64,000 nucleotides of DNA from Telmatactis stephensoni. Its lineage: Eukaryota; Cnidaria; Anthozoa; Actiniaria; Isophelliidae. A program made the translations under genes and the position numbers. Position 1 is the first letter of the stretch. Each line of letters opens with the position of its first letter. Below the pieces are notes generated by a model that worked only from the letters and a program-made list of their open reading frames with translations, had not been told where the DNA came from and did no database searches. Below are positions 1-11,200 of this stretch, piece by piece. The DNA is taken from the NCBI GenBank assembly GCA_029948255.1, contig JALIZF010001528.1, forward strand, positions 310,001 through 374,000, in the 5' to 3' direction.

Positions 1-200
1 CCCATTCTACAAATGTGTGCAAGATATTTTAGTTTTTGTTGAAGACAGAACACCCTGATTGGCTTCGTACCAGTAATGCATGCTACGTAAATCTGTGTTA
101 GATATTTTAAATCGCCATCCCTGGTCACTGTCATCCTCATCTCTATCCTTCTTCTCTCTTCGACATCCTCCCTTAACCATCCTTCTCAGTAATCCATGCC
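1..200 (-). pseudogene. Possible LINE reverse-transcriptase C-terminal fragment (cut by the window edge)
   Basis: Reading the minus strand, one frame gives a stretch around the phrase ITGTKPIREF-like 'VACITGTKPIRVFCLQQKLK' followed by a short His-rich end. This resembles the tail of animal non-LTR retrotransposon polymerases as I remember them. The stretch runs off the left edge, has an in-frame stop upstream near position 200, and shows no catalytic motif here. I treat it as a decayed fragment. The overlapping 86-residue reading frame on the same strand looks like a shadow of it. Confidence 0.3.
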
Positions 201-557
201 ATACCAAATCGATCTTTGCTTGTTCTTTACAAGGTCTGTACACTATACAGAAGCCTGGATCTAACACACGCAGTACTGAGAAACTTTACTCTGGTAGACA
301 TGTGTATATGGTGATCTGTAAGCACATGTTTGAGCTCGTTCCATTTCTCAAACGCAGATCCAATTCTCACGGGCCAATGGTCTTCGTGCTCTCGCAGATG
401 TTTGTGACAGTGTAGCCTAGATACCGGAAGCTTCTCACGTTCTTTATTTCGTTTCGTTTCGTTGAATACGGTAAGTCAAATTGGAGGGGGCCAAATTGCC
501 CTGAATTTCAATAATGAATCGAAGCGACCCGGTAATCGTTAATCGCCCAATGTTGTA

Positions 558-740
558 AATACTTGACTTGTGTAAGGCTTGATAAGTTCTACTTTTTCCA
601 AAACCAGTCGGCAGAACCGCCGGGACATCTTTGCCAGCCAAGAGTGATTTCAAAGCATGTTGCTCTTGTTTTAAATCGAGATTTAATAGCTGTATGTTCT
701 CAACCACTGTCAATTCGGCCATCTTGTTCATCAAGTACAT
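558..740 (-). pseudogene. RecQ-like helicase motif I fragment
   Basis: The minus-strand ORF starts at an ATG (738-740) and reads MAELTVVENIQLL, then an EQ..AL segment and then AVLPTGFGKS. This matches the Q-motif plus Walker A (motif I) arrangement of RecQ/DEAD-type helicases, where LPTGFGKS followed by a Y-Q pair is typical. After about 60 residues the similarity stops and no motif II (DEAH) is seen in the window. It is either a first exon whose partners lie outside the window or, more likely, a retro- or transposon-carried fragment. No donor site stands out at its end. It lies downstream of the TRAF gene on the same strand. Confidence 0.4.
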
Positions 741-904
741 CTATTTATTTTGTTTTACTTTTACGGGGGGAGGGGGAACGATGTGTAATCGTTAATTAAT
801 CTGTAAATAGTTGAATATGTTTTTAATACTTCAGTTCTTTCTGGGAGGGGTAATTATCTATTGGGTCATATTAATTTAGATTGTTTTTATAGTTTTAGTT
901 CCAG

Positions 905-939
905 ATGTATAGCTACCATGTAGAAAAGCTGGAATAAAC

Positions 940-1019
<80 letters not shown>
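905..1019 (+). repeat. (ATT)n tail, probably the 3' end of a non-LTR retroelement
   Basis: About 26 uninterrupted ATT triplets occupy 941-1018. They are directly preceded by an AATAAA-containing segment (GGAATAAACC). A polyadenylation-like signal followed by a simple-repeat tail is the usual 3' end of a LINE or SINE, so I read 905-1019 as such an end on the plus strand. The body upstream (about 750-905) is not recognisable. Confidence 0.6.
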
Positions 1020-1023
<4 letters not shown>

Positions 1024-1284
1024 ATTTCAACCCTATGGATTTTGACCAATAGAAATACACGCACGCTGGTGTGCCCGAGTAACCAAAAAACCTGGGGTTT
1101 ACCGGCAGGCTCTCCATGAATCGTTGAAAGGAACAATACCAAAAAAACCGATTTCAATCCCAAGCTTCTTTCTTGAAAACGGGAGGCTAACCCTCTCGCG
1201 TCTCTTACGTACGTGGACCCGAAACACGACACAAGCAATAATTTAAAGGAGTCACAATGAGCTTTTATCATATAATTCCTAAAG

Positions 1285-1590
1285 TCACAGTACAGAAATA
1301 TAATTACCATAGCTGGAAAGAGCACGTCAAAATTAGTAAAACTGTGAAGTTTGAATGAATTAACTTTCAAACTCACGAAGATATGAATTTTCCGAAATCG
1401 AAATTTTGTATGAAAACATTCGCTGGTAGGCAAGAGATGCCTACCAGCGAAGGTTTTCTTACAAATTCACGCTTTTCAAAAATTCATATTCTCGCGAGTT
1501 TTGGATTTAATTCCTTCAAACTTCACTGTCTTGCTAATTTTAACATTCTCTTTCCAGCTATTGGTAATTCTTTTTCCGTTTTACGAATTT
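1285..1590. repeat. Diverged palindromic (foldback) element
   Basis: The two halves around about 1427-1450 are inverted copies. CTACCAGCGAATG/AGCGAAGG-type segments flank a centre at GGCAAGAGATGCC, and the outer ends CATAGCTGGAAAGAG (from about 1309) and CTCTTTCCAGCTATTG (about 1549-1564) face each other. The arms have diverged and carry small indels. The same outer motif occurs in the 706-bp palindrome at 58971-59676, so they are members of one family. No target duplication was resolved. Confidence 0.6.
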
Positions 1591-1599
1591 AAAAATACC

Positions 1600-2008
1600 T
1601 GATAAAAGCTCATTAAGCTAAGTGATCTATTTATTGATACTGATTTGTAAGGCACACATTACAACTGCTTTGTTCGCCCTCGTTTCTATAAAAACAACAG
1701 ATTAGTAAGGTCTAAACATTATTGACGGTAATATTTATCATGGTACATCCAGTTTTCGCTCGCTCTCTGGCCGGAACACTCTCATCTCTATGGGAACACT
1801 CTCATGATCATCTATTTCATTTTTGTAGCATTGTGCGAGTGTTTTACTACTACTAACAGCATACTTTTTTAGTTCGTTTGCTCGCTCTTTCGTTCGGCAA
1901 GGGTTCATCCGTCCGGCCACCCGCAGATACGTCCGTGTTGGTTTCAGTATTTGTTAGCAAAAATATCAAAATTGTAACTGATGTATGCTATCAATGAGCC
2001 GGAGAATG
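1600..2008 (-). other. 3' flank / untranslated region of the TRAF gene
   Basis: This stretch follows the TRAF stop codon on the minus strand. An AATAAA hexamer (TTTATT on the plus strand at 1630-1635) lies about 375 bases past the stop and could be the polyadenylation signal. A 60-residue minus-strand reading frame (1738-1920) has no recognisable features and I do not call it a gene. Confidence 0.4.
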
Positions 2009-2755
2009 CTATGGTTTTTGAAGCTCTACTTTTAGGAAAAGTATTCCATCCACAACATAGTTTTCCGTAGCCAACGTTTCGTGAGATGCGAATTTTGGAA
2101 ATCCATATCCAAGGTTTTCATCTTCTGTTGTTGGTCTTTGAAAGCTCTTAGCAGATTTATCAGGAGTGAAACTGTTTTCAACATTTTTGCGCCATGATGT
2201 ATTTGGTTTCTGATCCATGAAAATGAACTTGACGTTCCAATCAAAAGGCCAGGTTAACATTCCATCATACTCTCCACGTATGATGATCAGGAATATTGAT
2301 ACGTGGGTACCCATACCATCACCATGTCCATTGGGATGTAACTCTAGTTTTAATTTATACCCGTATTTGTGCGTATAGAATGGTTCGCTTTCAAGATGGA
2401 TATCACAACCTGACTGCTTTGCTGTCTCTAGGTTTTGACTAAAGGCATTTATCTTCCACACAAAACAACAATGCATTTCATCCATGTTTTTTTTAATGCC
2501 TTCAACGGCGGAATTAAACAAACGGATATCTTTTTTGAAATCACTTATCTGTTTTCGAATATCTTTAATGATCGTGGCAGCTTGTTTTTTCATATCATCT
2601 ATCTGTTTTTGAATTCCTTCTAAGGCGCTGGTCGGAAGGGTACTCTCTTTTATTTCTTCAATCTGTTTCTGAAGACGTTGATTGTGTTCAACCGACATAG
2701 CGAGATGCTGGCTCACAAAGTCTTCCGTATGGTTATTCAAATCTCTTCTTGGTAC
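2009..2755 (-). CDS. TRAF-like protein, exon 7: end of zinc-finger region, coiled coil, MATH/TRAF-C domain
   Basis: This is the terminal exon of the seven-exon TRAF gene (residues 212-459). The acceptor is a pyrimidine-rich tract ending CTTCTAAAG at 2756, and the exon opens in phase 0 with VPRRDLNNH, the usual last piece of a TRAF zinc finger (RxDLxxH). Residues of about 225-310 are rich in K, E and I in heptad-like spacing (QKQIDDMKKQ and similar), a trimerising coiled coil. From FVWKINAF onward comes a MATH/TRAF-C domain with the family's signposts: HLESEPFYTHKYGYKLKLEL, then a Gly-rich turn (GHGDGMGTHVSIF) and the LTWPFDWNV segment. The stop is TAG at 2011-2009. TRAF proteins bind receptor tails through the MATH domain and signal to NF-kB and JNK pathways in the cytoplasm. 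Confidence 0.93.
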   Translation of the reverse strand, partial: VPRRDLNNHTEDFVSQHLAMSVEHNQRLQKQIEEIKESTLPTSALEGIQKQIDDMKKQAATIIKDIRKQISDFKKDIRLFNSAVEGIKKNMDEMHCCFVWKINAFSQNLETAKQSGCDIHLESEPFYTHKYGYKLKLELHPNGHGDGMGTHVSIFLIIIRGEYDGMLTWPFDWNVKFIFMDQKPNTSWRKNVENSFTPDKSAKSFQRPTTEDENLGYGFPKFASHETLATENYVVDGILFLKVELQKP

Positions 2756-2857
2756 CTTTAGAAGAGGAAAGGTTTGAAAAACTAAATCATTGAACCTCCT
2801 ATTATTTACACCTCTTTTTATGGAAGTATGAATCTCTAGACTATAACATCTGCTTAC

Positions 2858-2935
2858 CTCTACGGTGCAACCAATATTTTCATAACTACACGGTACAATG
2901 GTTAGCGGACAATCAGTAGATGTATGACTTGTAAT
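2858..2935 (-). CDS. TRAF-like protein, exon 6: TRAF-type zinc finger
   Basis: A 78-bp phase-0 exon (26 codons, residues 186-211) lies between an acceptor ending GATATCAG and a donor GAG|GTAAGC. It encodes CPLTIVPCSYENIGCTVE, the well-known TRAF zinc-finger signature CPLxxVPCxYxxIGC. It is 102 bases upstream of exon 7 and separated from exon 5 by about 30.1 kb. It is too short for an ORF search. I found it by its signature and checked it by splice phase. Confidence 0.88.
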
Positions 2936-3824
2936 CTGATATCAAATTAAAACATTTATTTGTTACAGCATAGAGAAATCAGCGCGAGTGTCTTTTTATG
3001 CGTAGGCTGTCACCCTTGAAGGTGTCAAAACGTGATTCACGTGATAAATTGATGTACCAACTCGACGTGTATGCCTTGAAGCCTGATATCAAACCAAAGC
3101 AATTGTTTGCTGCAAGTTAATGATTTATGACAGATTTCCGTAAGATAACCGATGAACTTTAATTACTTACTTTTTTGAACTATACTTTTTAGAGAATAAT
3201 TTTTTCATAATATTTACACAGGAGGCCCAAACAAGGATATTTTTTAGTATTACACAATTGCAAAAAACAGATTCTTAACGGAATTAATTATACTCAAAAC
3301 CAGCGGTATGGTTTAGCAAACAAAGCAAAAGAGAATTTTTTCCAGAAAAAATGTATTTTGTTTGTGAAATTTATTAAAATTGAAAGGTTTTGGACAACTA
3401 GGTATCAGGCCCCTAGCAATAAAGTGACACCTTGCACTTTTTTATGCTGGGCCTATGGGCCCAGTATACCTGTTTTGAGGGACTTAGGCATGATCGGAAT
3501 TTTTTGGGATAGCCGCAATTGTAATAGATATACCTCCCCCTCTAAGGATAAACCGCATTGAGGGGAGTGGCTTATCATGGTAAGGAAAATGTGATTGGCC
3601 AATAAACAATAGCATGTGTTTTTGATTGATGGGTGTCCCAATTGAAGATTACATGTGACTGGAGATGAAGGCGGAGACACCTAGAGAACTTGACAAGGAG
3701 GAGTTTGAGAAGGTGAGTGGCATTTATCTTTTAGCTGTTCTGACAACAATTTATATATACGTACTCTATTAGGTTTTAGGTTTTTTAATTATTTTATGCC
3801 ATAAAAGCATGTATTAGTGAAATT
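2936..3824. other. Start of TRAF intron 5, no gene seen
   Basis: Intron sequence. The longest frames are under 80 residues and lack recognisable motifs. I see no RNA gene or clear repeat boundary. Confidence 0.5.
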
Positions 3825-4550
3825 AAAGGATAAATTGAGGTCGGGGAACCTGTTTACAAAATAGAGGATGACCGAGCCCAAGGAATTGTCATTGCGTCAT
3901 TGTCGATAAAAGGCTTCTCTTTCATATGTGGCTGTAAATTTCACTTTAAATTCACTATATTAACACTTATTAGTGTTTTTTTAAAGGATAAATTTAGGTC
4001 AGGAACCTGTTTACAGAATAGGGCATGACCGAGCCCAAGGAATTGTCATTGCGTCATTGTCGATAAAAGGCTTCTCTTTCATATGTTGCTGTAAATTTCA
4101 CTTTAAATTCACTATATTAACACTTATTAGTGTTTTTTAAAGGATAAATTTAGGTCAGGAACCTGTTTACAGAATAGGGCATGACCGAGCCCAAGGAATT
4201 GTCATTGCGTCATTGTCGATAAAATGCTTCTCTTTCATATGTTGCTGTAAATTTCACTTTAAATTCACTATATTAACACTTATTAGTGTTTTTCAAAGGA
4301 TAAATTCAGGTCAGGAACCTGTTTACAGAAGAGCATGATCGAGCCCAAGGAATTGTCATTGCGTCATTGTCCATAAAACTTTTTTTTGGCATATCTGGCT
4401 GTAGATTTCACTTTAAATTCAATATATTAGCATTTATTGGTGTTTTTTTAAAGGATAAATTCAGGTCAGGAACCTGTTTACAGAAGAGCATGACCGAGCC
4501 CAAGGAATTGTCATTGCGTCATTGTCGGCAACAGGCTTTTCTTTGATATT
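3825..4550. repeat. Minisatellite, five copies of about 156 bp
   Basis: Copies start at AAAGGATAAATT-type anchors at 3825, 3983, 4139, 4295 and 4450, so the period is 155-158 bp. Each unit contains AACCTGTTTACA, GACCGAGCCCAAGG and CATTGCGTCATTGTC. Copies 2 and 3 are nearly identical; 1, 4 and 5 are more diverged. It lies in TRAF intron 5, upstream of the Helitron. No reading frame runs through the units. Confidence 0.9.
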
Positions 4551-6165
4551 TCGAGTACAGTGTTGATACGGATTTCACTTTTAAAACATGTATCAAGAAG
4601 CATTTCAGTCATAAAATGTGGAAATCTGCCACGTTAATATCGTTCATGAGATAAACAGATAAATTAACAGGAAAATACAGAGTAAAAGAAGTTATGCTTT
4701 GTCCCATAGCTACACCAATGAGTTTACCAATCCGAAACTTCGTAAATTTTGATTAATCTTTAACTTTTACCAGGTACCTTCCAGTGCTCTTTTTGAAATT
4801 GCGCGGAACTGGGGACTAGTCTGAAACAAAATGTCGTCTTATAAACGTGTCTTTGTTAGTGGCAAATTATGTATAAAGATAAGAGTCAAGCCATTCATGA
4901 TCCATGGAAAGAAAGGTTCTTTCTCGATGTAAGAATCGTATTGTAATTCGGTTCAGAGGTCTGTTTTCCAGGCTATTGTATCGTTCCAGGGTCTTTGTTC
5001 TTGACTATTTATATTTCAATGTCTTCGGGATTCTCACATCGAGAAAGAACCGAAAGAAAGGAGAAGGACAAAGAAAGAACTCGACTCAAATCGATTAGAA
5101 CCAAATTTAAGGTCACGGTGCTTCGAATTTAAGCCTAAGTGAGCTGAAAATCACCACTTAAGGTCCTACATGTAAGTTTGAAGTTTAATAATCGAAAGAA
5201 AAGTCTACCTGAAGGGTTCCATGTGAAAATGACCTAAGTGACTCTCTTGATGTTATTTTTTCAATGGTATAAAATGATATCTATTAACTTTCCTATGCTA
5301 AAAAATCAATGTCTGGACATCCATCAAAAAGTCACTTAGGTCATTTTCACAGAGAACCCTTCACCTGTTTCTGCAGGAGATATTCTGACACAGGAAGATA
5401 TTTTTGTACATGTTTGAGCACTACATAAAACATTCTAACATTTTTTTTTGGTATTTCTAAAGGACATAAGCTTACAAGTTAAGATGTCAGCACCACAAGG
5501 TAGCTTGAGGTAAGTAGTGTTTGGCTTACAACAGTTTGCAAAATGAAACGAAATCAGCAGTTTGCAAAATCTGCAGTTTGTGAAATGCTTTAGAAATGCA
5601 TGTACAAACTTTTGGATCAGGACCTTTACCAAGGACAATAATTTAAACATGTTAATCAGATAATATAGATCTGCATTCTAATTTAATATTGGTTATCGAA
5701 AGAAAAGGTTTTTTGTCTTGAATTTTTAGATGACAGAGCAATATGTCAGACGAAGGAATAAACTCCAATTCCCTGTGGTGCCATAAGACTTATCTGCTTT
5801 AGAAAAAAAATGTCCATTGACATCATTGCAAAGTTATTACCTTATTGCCTTTAAAAATCTGCAGTTTGTGAAAGTTTCCTAATGTGTTAGATTTAGCCAT
5901 TCATGATTGAGGGTGTTTTGCCCTCTTTGAATTTGCTGGATCCATTGCCCTGAGAACTCAATGTACATACATTGTAGGTAATATTTTAGTTCTGTGATTT
6001 GGGTTTCTCTTGTGTTGCTGCATTAAATTTCCTGTTGCATTACAAAATGCTGTGACAGGAAATGGGGTTGTTTATCAAGTTTTTCTCACATGCTGTTGAT
6101 TGCAAACTGCAGATTTTGTTTTGTTTTGCAAACTGTTGTAACCTGTTTTTCTATCAGGATAATTA
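4551..6165. other. Intergenic / probable 5' part of the Helitron
   Basis: Apart from the MITE at 5211-5362, there is no gene or long ORF. The sequence between about 5470 and 6165 repeats short AAACTGCAG/TTTGCAAA-like pieces. A Helitron 5' terminus (TC after A) must lie somewhere in or before this stretch, but I cannot place it. Confidence 0.4.
5211..5362. mobile_element. MITE with about 35-bp terminal inverted repeats (copy 1)
   Basis: The element starts GAAGGGTTCCATGTGAAAAT and ends with the inverted ATTTTCACAGAGAACCCTTC. A 152-bp relative in the opposite orientation sits at 44046-44197, with TIRs and interior (TTTTTTCAATGGTATAAAATG-like) conserved. There is no coding capacity. A target duplication is not clear. 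Confidence 0.75.
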
Positions 6166-8226
6166 ATGCACCATAGTAATTTATCATGGGAAAATTTATT
6201 GACACAGTTGCAGAATGCTTGTAGAAATTTTGACAGCATAGATGTAAGGTTAAATAGTTTGAAAAGTGTTGCTCATACTATAGCTTGCTCACTTGAAGAC
6301 ATATACCTTCCATCAAGGACAGTACAAAAAGAAAATCTAGTAATTGATGCAATTTCGAGAGCAATATATCCAAGTGATGCTCCTCATGAGTTGTTTCCCA
6401 TGCAGGTATTAGGTGACGGAAATTGCTGCTTTCGTACATTCAGTTTACTCTTATTTGGAACACAGAGGTATCACTTAGAATTACGTGTCCGTAGCATCAT
6501 TGAACTTCTCGAATATACAGACCGATATGTAAATGAATTAGAAATATTTGGAGTAACTCACAACTCTATAATGCCATTCATTGCAGTTACATCCTGCTCC
6601 AATTCCCATGAATTTGATAATGTAGACTTTACTATAAAGGAAAATTGCAAAAAAGCTCTAATTGACTGCATTTGCCATTCCTTGTTGTTAAACTCATGGG
6701 TAGGAATGTGGCACATTTGTGCCTTAGCCTCAGTTGCAAAATGTAAAGTGAGATCACTATATCCAGACTTCAAAGTAGGAATTCCTACTAATTCCTTTTT
6801 ACGTTATGTTTTGAATCGCATTGTATTACCAAGAATCAACCTTTTACCTAATCATCAAATTGATATCTTGTGGACAAACTGCAGTATTCAAAGTCAACAA
6901 ATGTGGCAGCCAAATCACTTTGTGCCTTGTATGAACTCATTCGAATCATTAAATACAGTATTTGAGCTAGTAATACAGCCACAGTTGATATTTGTAAATG
7001 AAGCTTCTATTGTGTGTAATGAGAATCTCCATAGTTTATGTGGTAGAGATGACAGTAATGCAGTAGAACAAGAAAAAGGTCTTTGCTCAAAATACAGCAA
7101 CATAAGGAAACGAAAAAGAGAAAATTACAAAAACAAGGCACAATTAAAGAAACTGAAATCAGAACACAAGGAAACTTCTCTCAATATAAAACAGACAGAA
7201 AAATCAAATTTACTCAAAAAAGAGTCTGATTTACAAAATAGGTCAACAAATGTTAATGAAGTGACACACCAACCATCTATTTCCATAAAACAGAGTCAGT
7301 TTGAAAATATGCAATGTCATAAATTTGACAAGTCAATTATTTTGCTAAAAAATGTTGCAAACCAATTTTTCAAAGCTCTAAATGTTACACTTTTTGATTC
7401 TTGCAATGTTTGTAGTCAGCTTCTGCTTGGAAAAAATGGAAAACATTTGGAGTTGTCGCCATCATCACCACTGCATGAACTAATTTGCAAGAAAATACAA
7501 TCTCGAGTTGCTTTTGTCTGCACTAAATGTTTACGAAAACTTCAGAAGCATTCAATACCACCAGCAAGTTTTTTAAACCAAACAGAAGTTGGGAATGTTC
7601 CAAACTGCCTTAAGCTTTTAAATTTTATGGAAAAAAGATTCATTAGCCAAATTCATGCATTTATGACTATAGTTAGCCTTCCTGCAGGAAGTCAGTATGC
7701 TCAAGATGGTATGGTAATAAACTTTCCAGTTAATGTAAGTGAATTAAACAAGAAGCTTCCAACAACCTCTGACATTAACATAATAGCCATTGAAAGTACA
7801 CTGCATAAGAATTCTGAACCAATAAAACAGGATGAGCAAGGAAACAAATGTTTAGAAAAACTTGTTTCTAGAAAAAGAATCCAAGATAGCTTACTTTGGC
7901 TGAAAAATAACAATGAGTTATATCATGATATATCTATAGATAATTTGGAGCAACAACAGGGCATGTCTGAATTACCTAGTGAAGCTAGTAATAATATCAA
8001 CTTGAACTCTGTATTACAAAACAGCATTAGTTTCATCCCTAATAGCTATGTAACACCTGAAGTATCAATTGGTAGATATGTAAGTGGAAACTATAACATA
8101 CCTGTTGTAAATCTACCTAAAATCAAATCACAACCAATCAATCTATTCAGTCATCAGAAGGCAGAGGAAATGTGTTTCCCTTGGTTATTCCCATATGGAA
8201 AAAATGGGTTAAAACAAGAAAGAGAA
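6166..8226 (+). CDS. Helitron RepHel protein, N-terminal part: OTU protease and DUF6570-like region
   Basis: This part has 687 codons from ATG 6166 to the insertion point. An in-frame TAA lies nine bases upstream, which supports this start or a spliced one. Residues of about 80-255 form an OTU cysteine-protease domain: GDGNCCFR carries the catalytic Asp and Cys, and NHFVPC near residue 250 holds the His. A Lys-rich linker (about 310-345) follows. Then comes a Cys-rich block (CNVCSQ ... CTKCLRKL ... IPPAS ... VPNCLKLL ... ISQIHAFM ... LPAGSQ), the pattern of DUF6570 often found before Helitron Rep domains. The piece ends in EEMCFPWLFPYGKNG, the start of the Helitron-like N domain. The ORF runs 60 bases into the inserted foldback element before stopping at 8284-8286. 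Confidence 0.88.
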
Positions 8227-11200
8227 AACAGGAGTCAGATTGTTTTTGGACAGTCAGATTGTTTTTGGAAATCAATTATTAATTGAAATGCCCGTGTTTT
8301 TCAATTAATAATTGAGTTTGACATGCCAGATTCAATTATTAATTGAAAAATGCGTCACTTCTCAATTATTAATTGAAAAATGCGTCACTTTTCGATTATT
8401 AATTGAGAAACACACGTCACTTTCAATTATTAATTGAAAGTTGCATACGTACGCTTTGATCAGCCGCCATTACAGAAAAATCTTTGAAGACCAAGAACTC
8501 CCTTGAGTTTAATGACTCCTTAAAACTAAAGTACTAGGCGGCTTGGTTTTAGGGTAAGTTCTCACATGGAGAAAAACAAAGACATGGTTTCACTTTTCAG
8601 AGGAGATATTTTACGAAATTCCGAGCTGGCGAGTCGGTAGACGGCGGGCGGCTGATCGACAACCTCGCGACAAGCTCGATGTTCAAGTTTTCAAAACGAA
8701 AAAGTGAGCCTCTTCAAGTTCGTAAGACCATTAAAATGGTAAAATAAAATGTGTTTTACTAATGGAAAGCTGTTTAAAAAGTGAACTTTTTATGAAATGT
8801 AAGTTATATGCTAAAACGGTGACAAAACTGTTCATTGCAAGAGCGGCCGGGACACGAGGCGGTTGGTACTGCTTGATAGTTTCGTGTCTAAAACCTGCAC
8901 TCTCAAAACTATACAAATAAGAAAAATGGTAAAATAAAATGCGTTCTACTAATGGAAAGCTGTTTAAAAAGTGAACCTTTTATGAAATGTAAGTTATATG
9001 CTAAAACGGTGACTTGAGAGACAAAACTCTCATCTTTTTCAAGCGCACTTTCTGGTTCGGAAGCCGGCGTCTCAACTGAAAGTTTGAGGCACATTTTAAA
9101 GTGTTTAACAAAAGTCACAGCTCTTTTTTACTGCTTATCAATCCTTAATTCTTAAAGACCAACTCAGGCACGTCTTTTTATTTTTTTTCGGGAGAGATAT
9201 TTTGCCAAATTCTGGTCTCACGCTCGGACTCGGCGACACGGTCATCGTCTTACATTGGGCGCGACGCGTTTGATTTCACAAGCAAGGATGTCGTGCTTCC
9301 TCGCGTAAAAGTTTTGCGAGTGAAACCAAACCAACTGAAAAAGAGAAAAAAAAAATACTCGAAGGGTTCTAAAAACGTTTTATGCTCATTCCAAAATGCA
9401 GTTGAAAGAATTTCGTAGTTAGGACAGAGCCGAAAGCTTAGAAAAGCGGGAAACAAGTGAGTCTCGTTATCGAAACGAGCTATCGAAACAAGGTCTAGCT
9501 CTGCTTTTAATTACGCGTACGAAAGCTGAAATTCTTTAATTTTTTGTTCTATAAAATGTATTTGGGAGGATTTTTACTTTTTTGACGTTCTCAAAAATTT
9601 CTAAGTTTTTCGGGATTTGAAGTCAGCTCATATTTTTGACCAATCATCGTTTGTTTACATATGATGACAGCCAATCATCAAGCGAGAAACGCTTTCTGTT
9701 TCTCCACCCCCTTTTCTCCGCCCTAATTTGCATATTGGTCAAGTACAAAATTGCAGTTTTGAATTACATTTTGTTTCTCTGCCTTTTTTAATCACTCTCT
9801 AAACTTTTCTCTAGGCTTTTGAAAGTGCATTTACTCGAACAAAACTCCGTAAAATTATGAGCTTGCGTAATTTTATTCGCGTAATTTATATCCTTTGATT
9901 TGTGAAATTATAAAACTACCGACTCTGATGAACAAAAATGTATTTTGTCTTCAGAAGTTTTTCTTTCTGGACTTGGAAAGCCAATTTGAAGTCAGCTCAT
10001 TTTTGACCAATCATGGTTTGTTTACATATTATGACAGCCAATCATCAAGCGAGAAACGCTTTCTGTTTCTCCGCCCACTTTTCTCCGCCCTAATTTGCAT
10101 ATTGATAAATAAATACATTTTTGTTCATCAGAGTCGGTAGTTTTATAATTTCACAAATCAAAGAATATAAATTATGCGAATAAAATTACGCAAGCTCATA
10201 ATTTTACGGAGTTTTGTTCGAGTAAATGCACTTTCAAAAGCCTAGAGAAAAGTTTAGAGAGTGATTAAAAAAGGCAGAGAAACAAAATGTAATTCAAAAC
10301 TGCAATTTTGTACTTGACCAATATGCAAATTAGGGCGGAGAAAAGGGGGTGGAGAAACAGAAAGCGTTTCTCGCTTGATGATTGGCTGTCATCATATGTA
10401 AACAAACGATGATTGGTCAAAAATATGAGCTGACTTCAAATCCCGAAAAACTTAGAAATTTTTGAGAACGTCAAAAAAGTAAAAATCCTCCCAAATACAT
10501 TTTATAGAACAAAAACTTAAAGAATTCAGCTTTCGTACGCGTAATTAAAAGCAGAGCTAGACCTTGTTTCGATAGCTCGTTTCGATAACGAGACTCACTT
10601 GTTTCCCGCTTTTCTAAGCTTTCGGCTCTGTCCCAACTACGAAATTCTTTCAACTGCATTTTGGAATGAGCATAAAACGTTTTTAGAACCCTTCGAGTAT
10701 CTTTTTTTTCTCTTTTTCAGTTGGTTTGGTTTCACTCGCAAAACTTTTACGCGAGGAAGCACGACATCCTTGCTTGTGAAATCAAACGCGTTGCGCCCAA
10801 TGTAAGACGATGACCGTGTCGCCGAGTCCGAGCGTGAGACCAGAATTTGGCAAAATATCTCTCCCGAAAAAAAATAAAAAGACGTGCCTGAGTTGGTCTT
10901 TAAGAATTAAGGATTGATAAGCAGTAAAAAAGAGCTGTGACTTTTGTTAAACACTTTAAAATGTGCCTCAAACTTTCAGTTGAGACGCCGGCTTCCGAAC
11001 CAGAAAGTGCGCTTGAAAAAGATGAGAGTTTTGTCTCTCAAGTCACCGTTTTAGCATATAACTTACATTTCATAAAAGGTTCACTTTTTAAACAGCTTTC
11101 CATTAGTAGAACGCATTTTATTTTACCATTTTTCTTATTTGTATAGTTTTGAGAGTGCAGGTTTTAGACACGAAACTATCAAGCAGTACCAACCGCCTCG

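Noticed and set aside
3825..4550. CRISPR array
   Set aside because: Units repeat over their full 156 bp with no unique spacers, and this is animal DNA.
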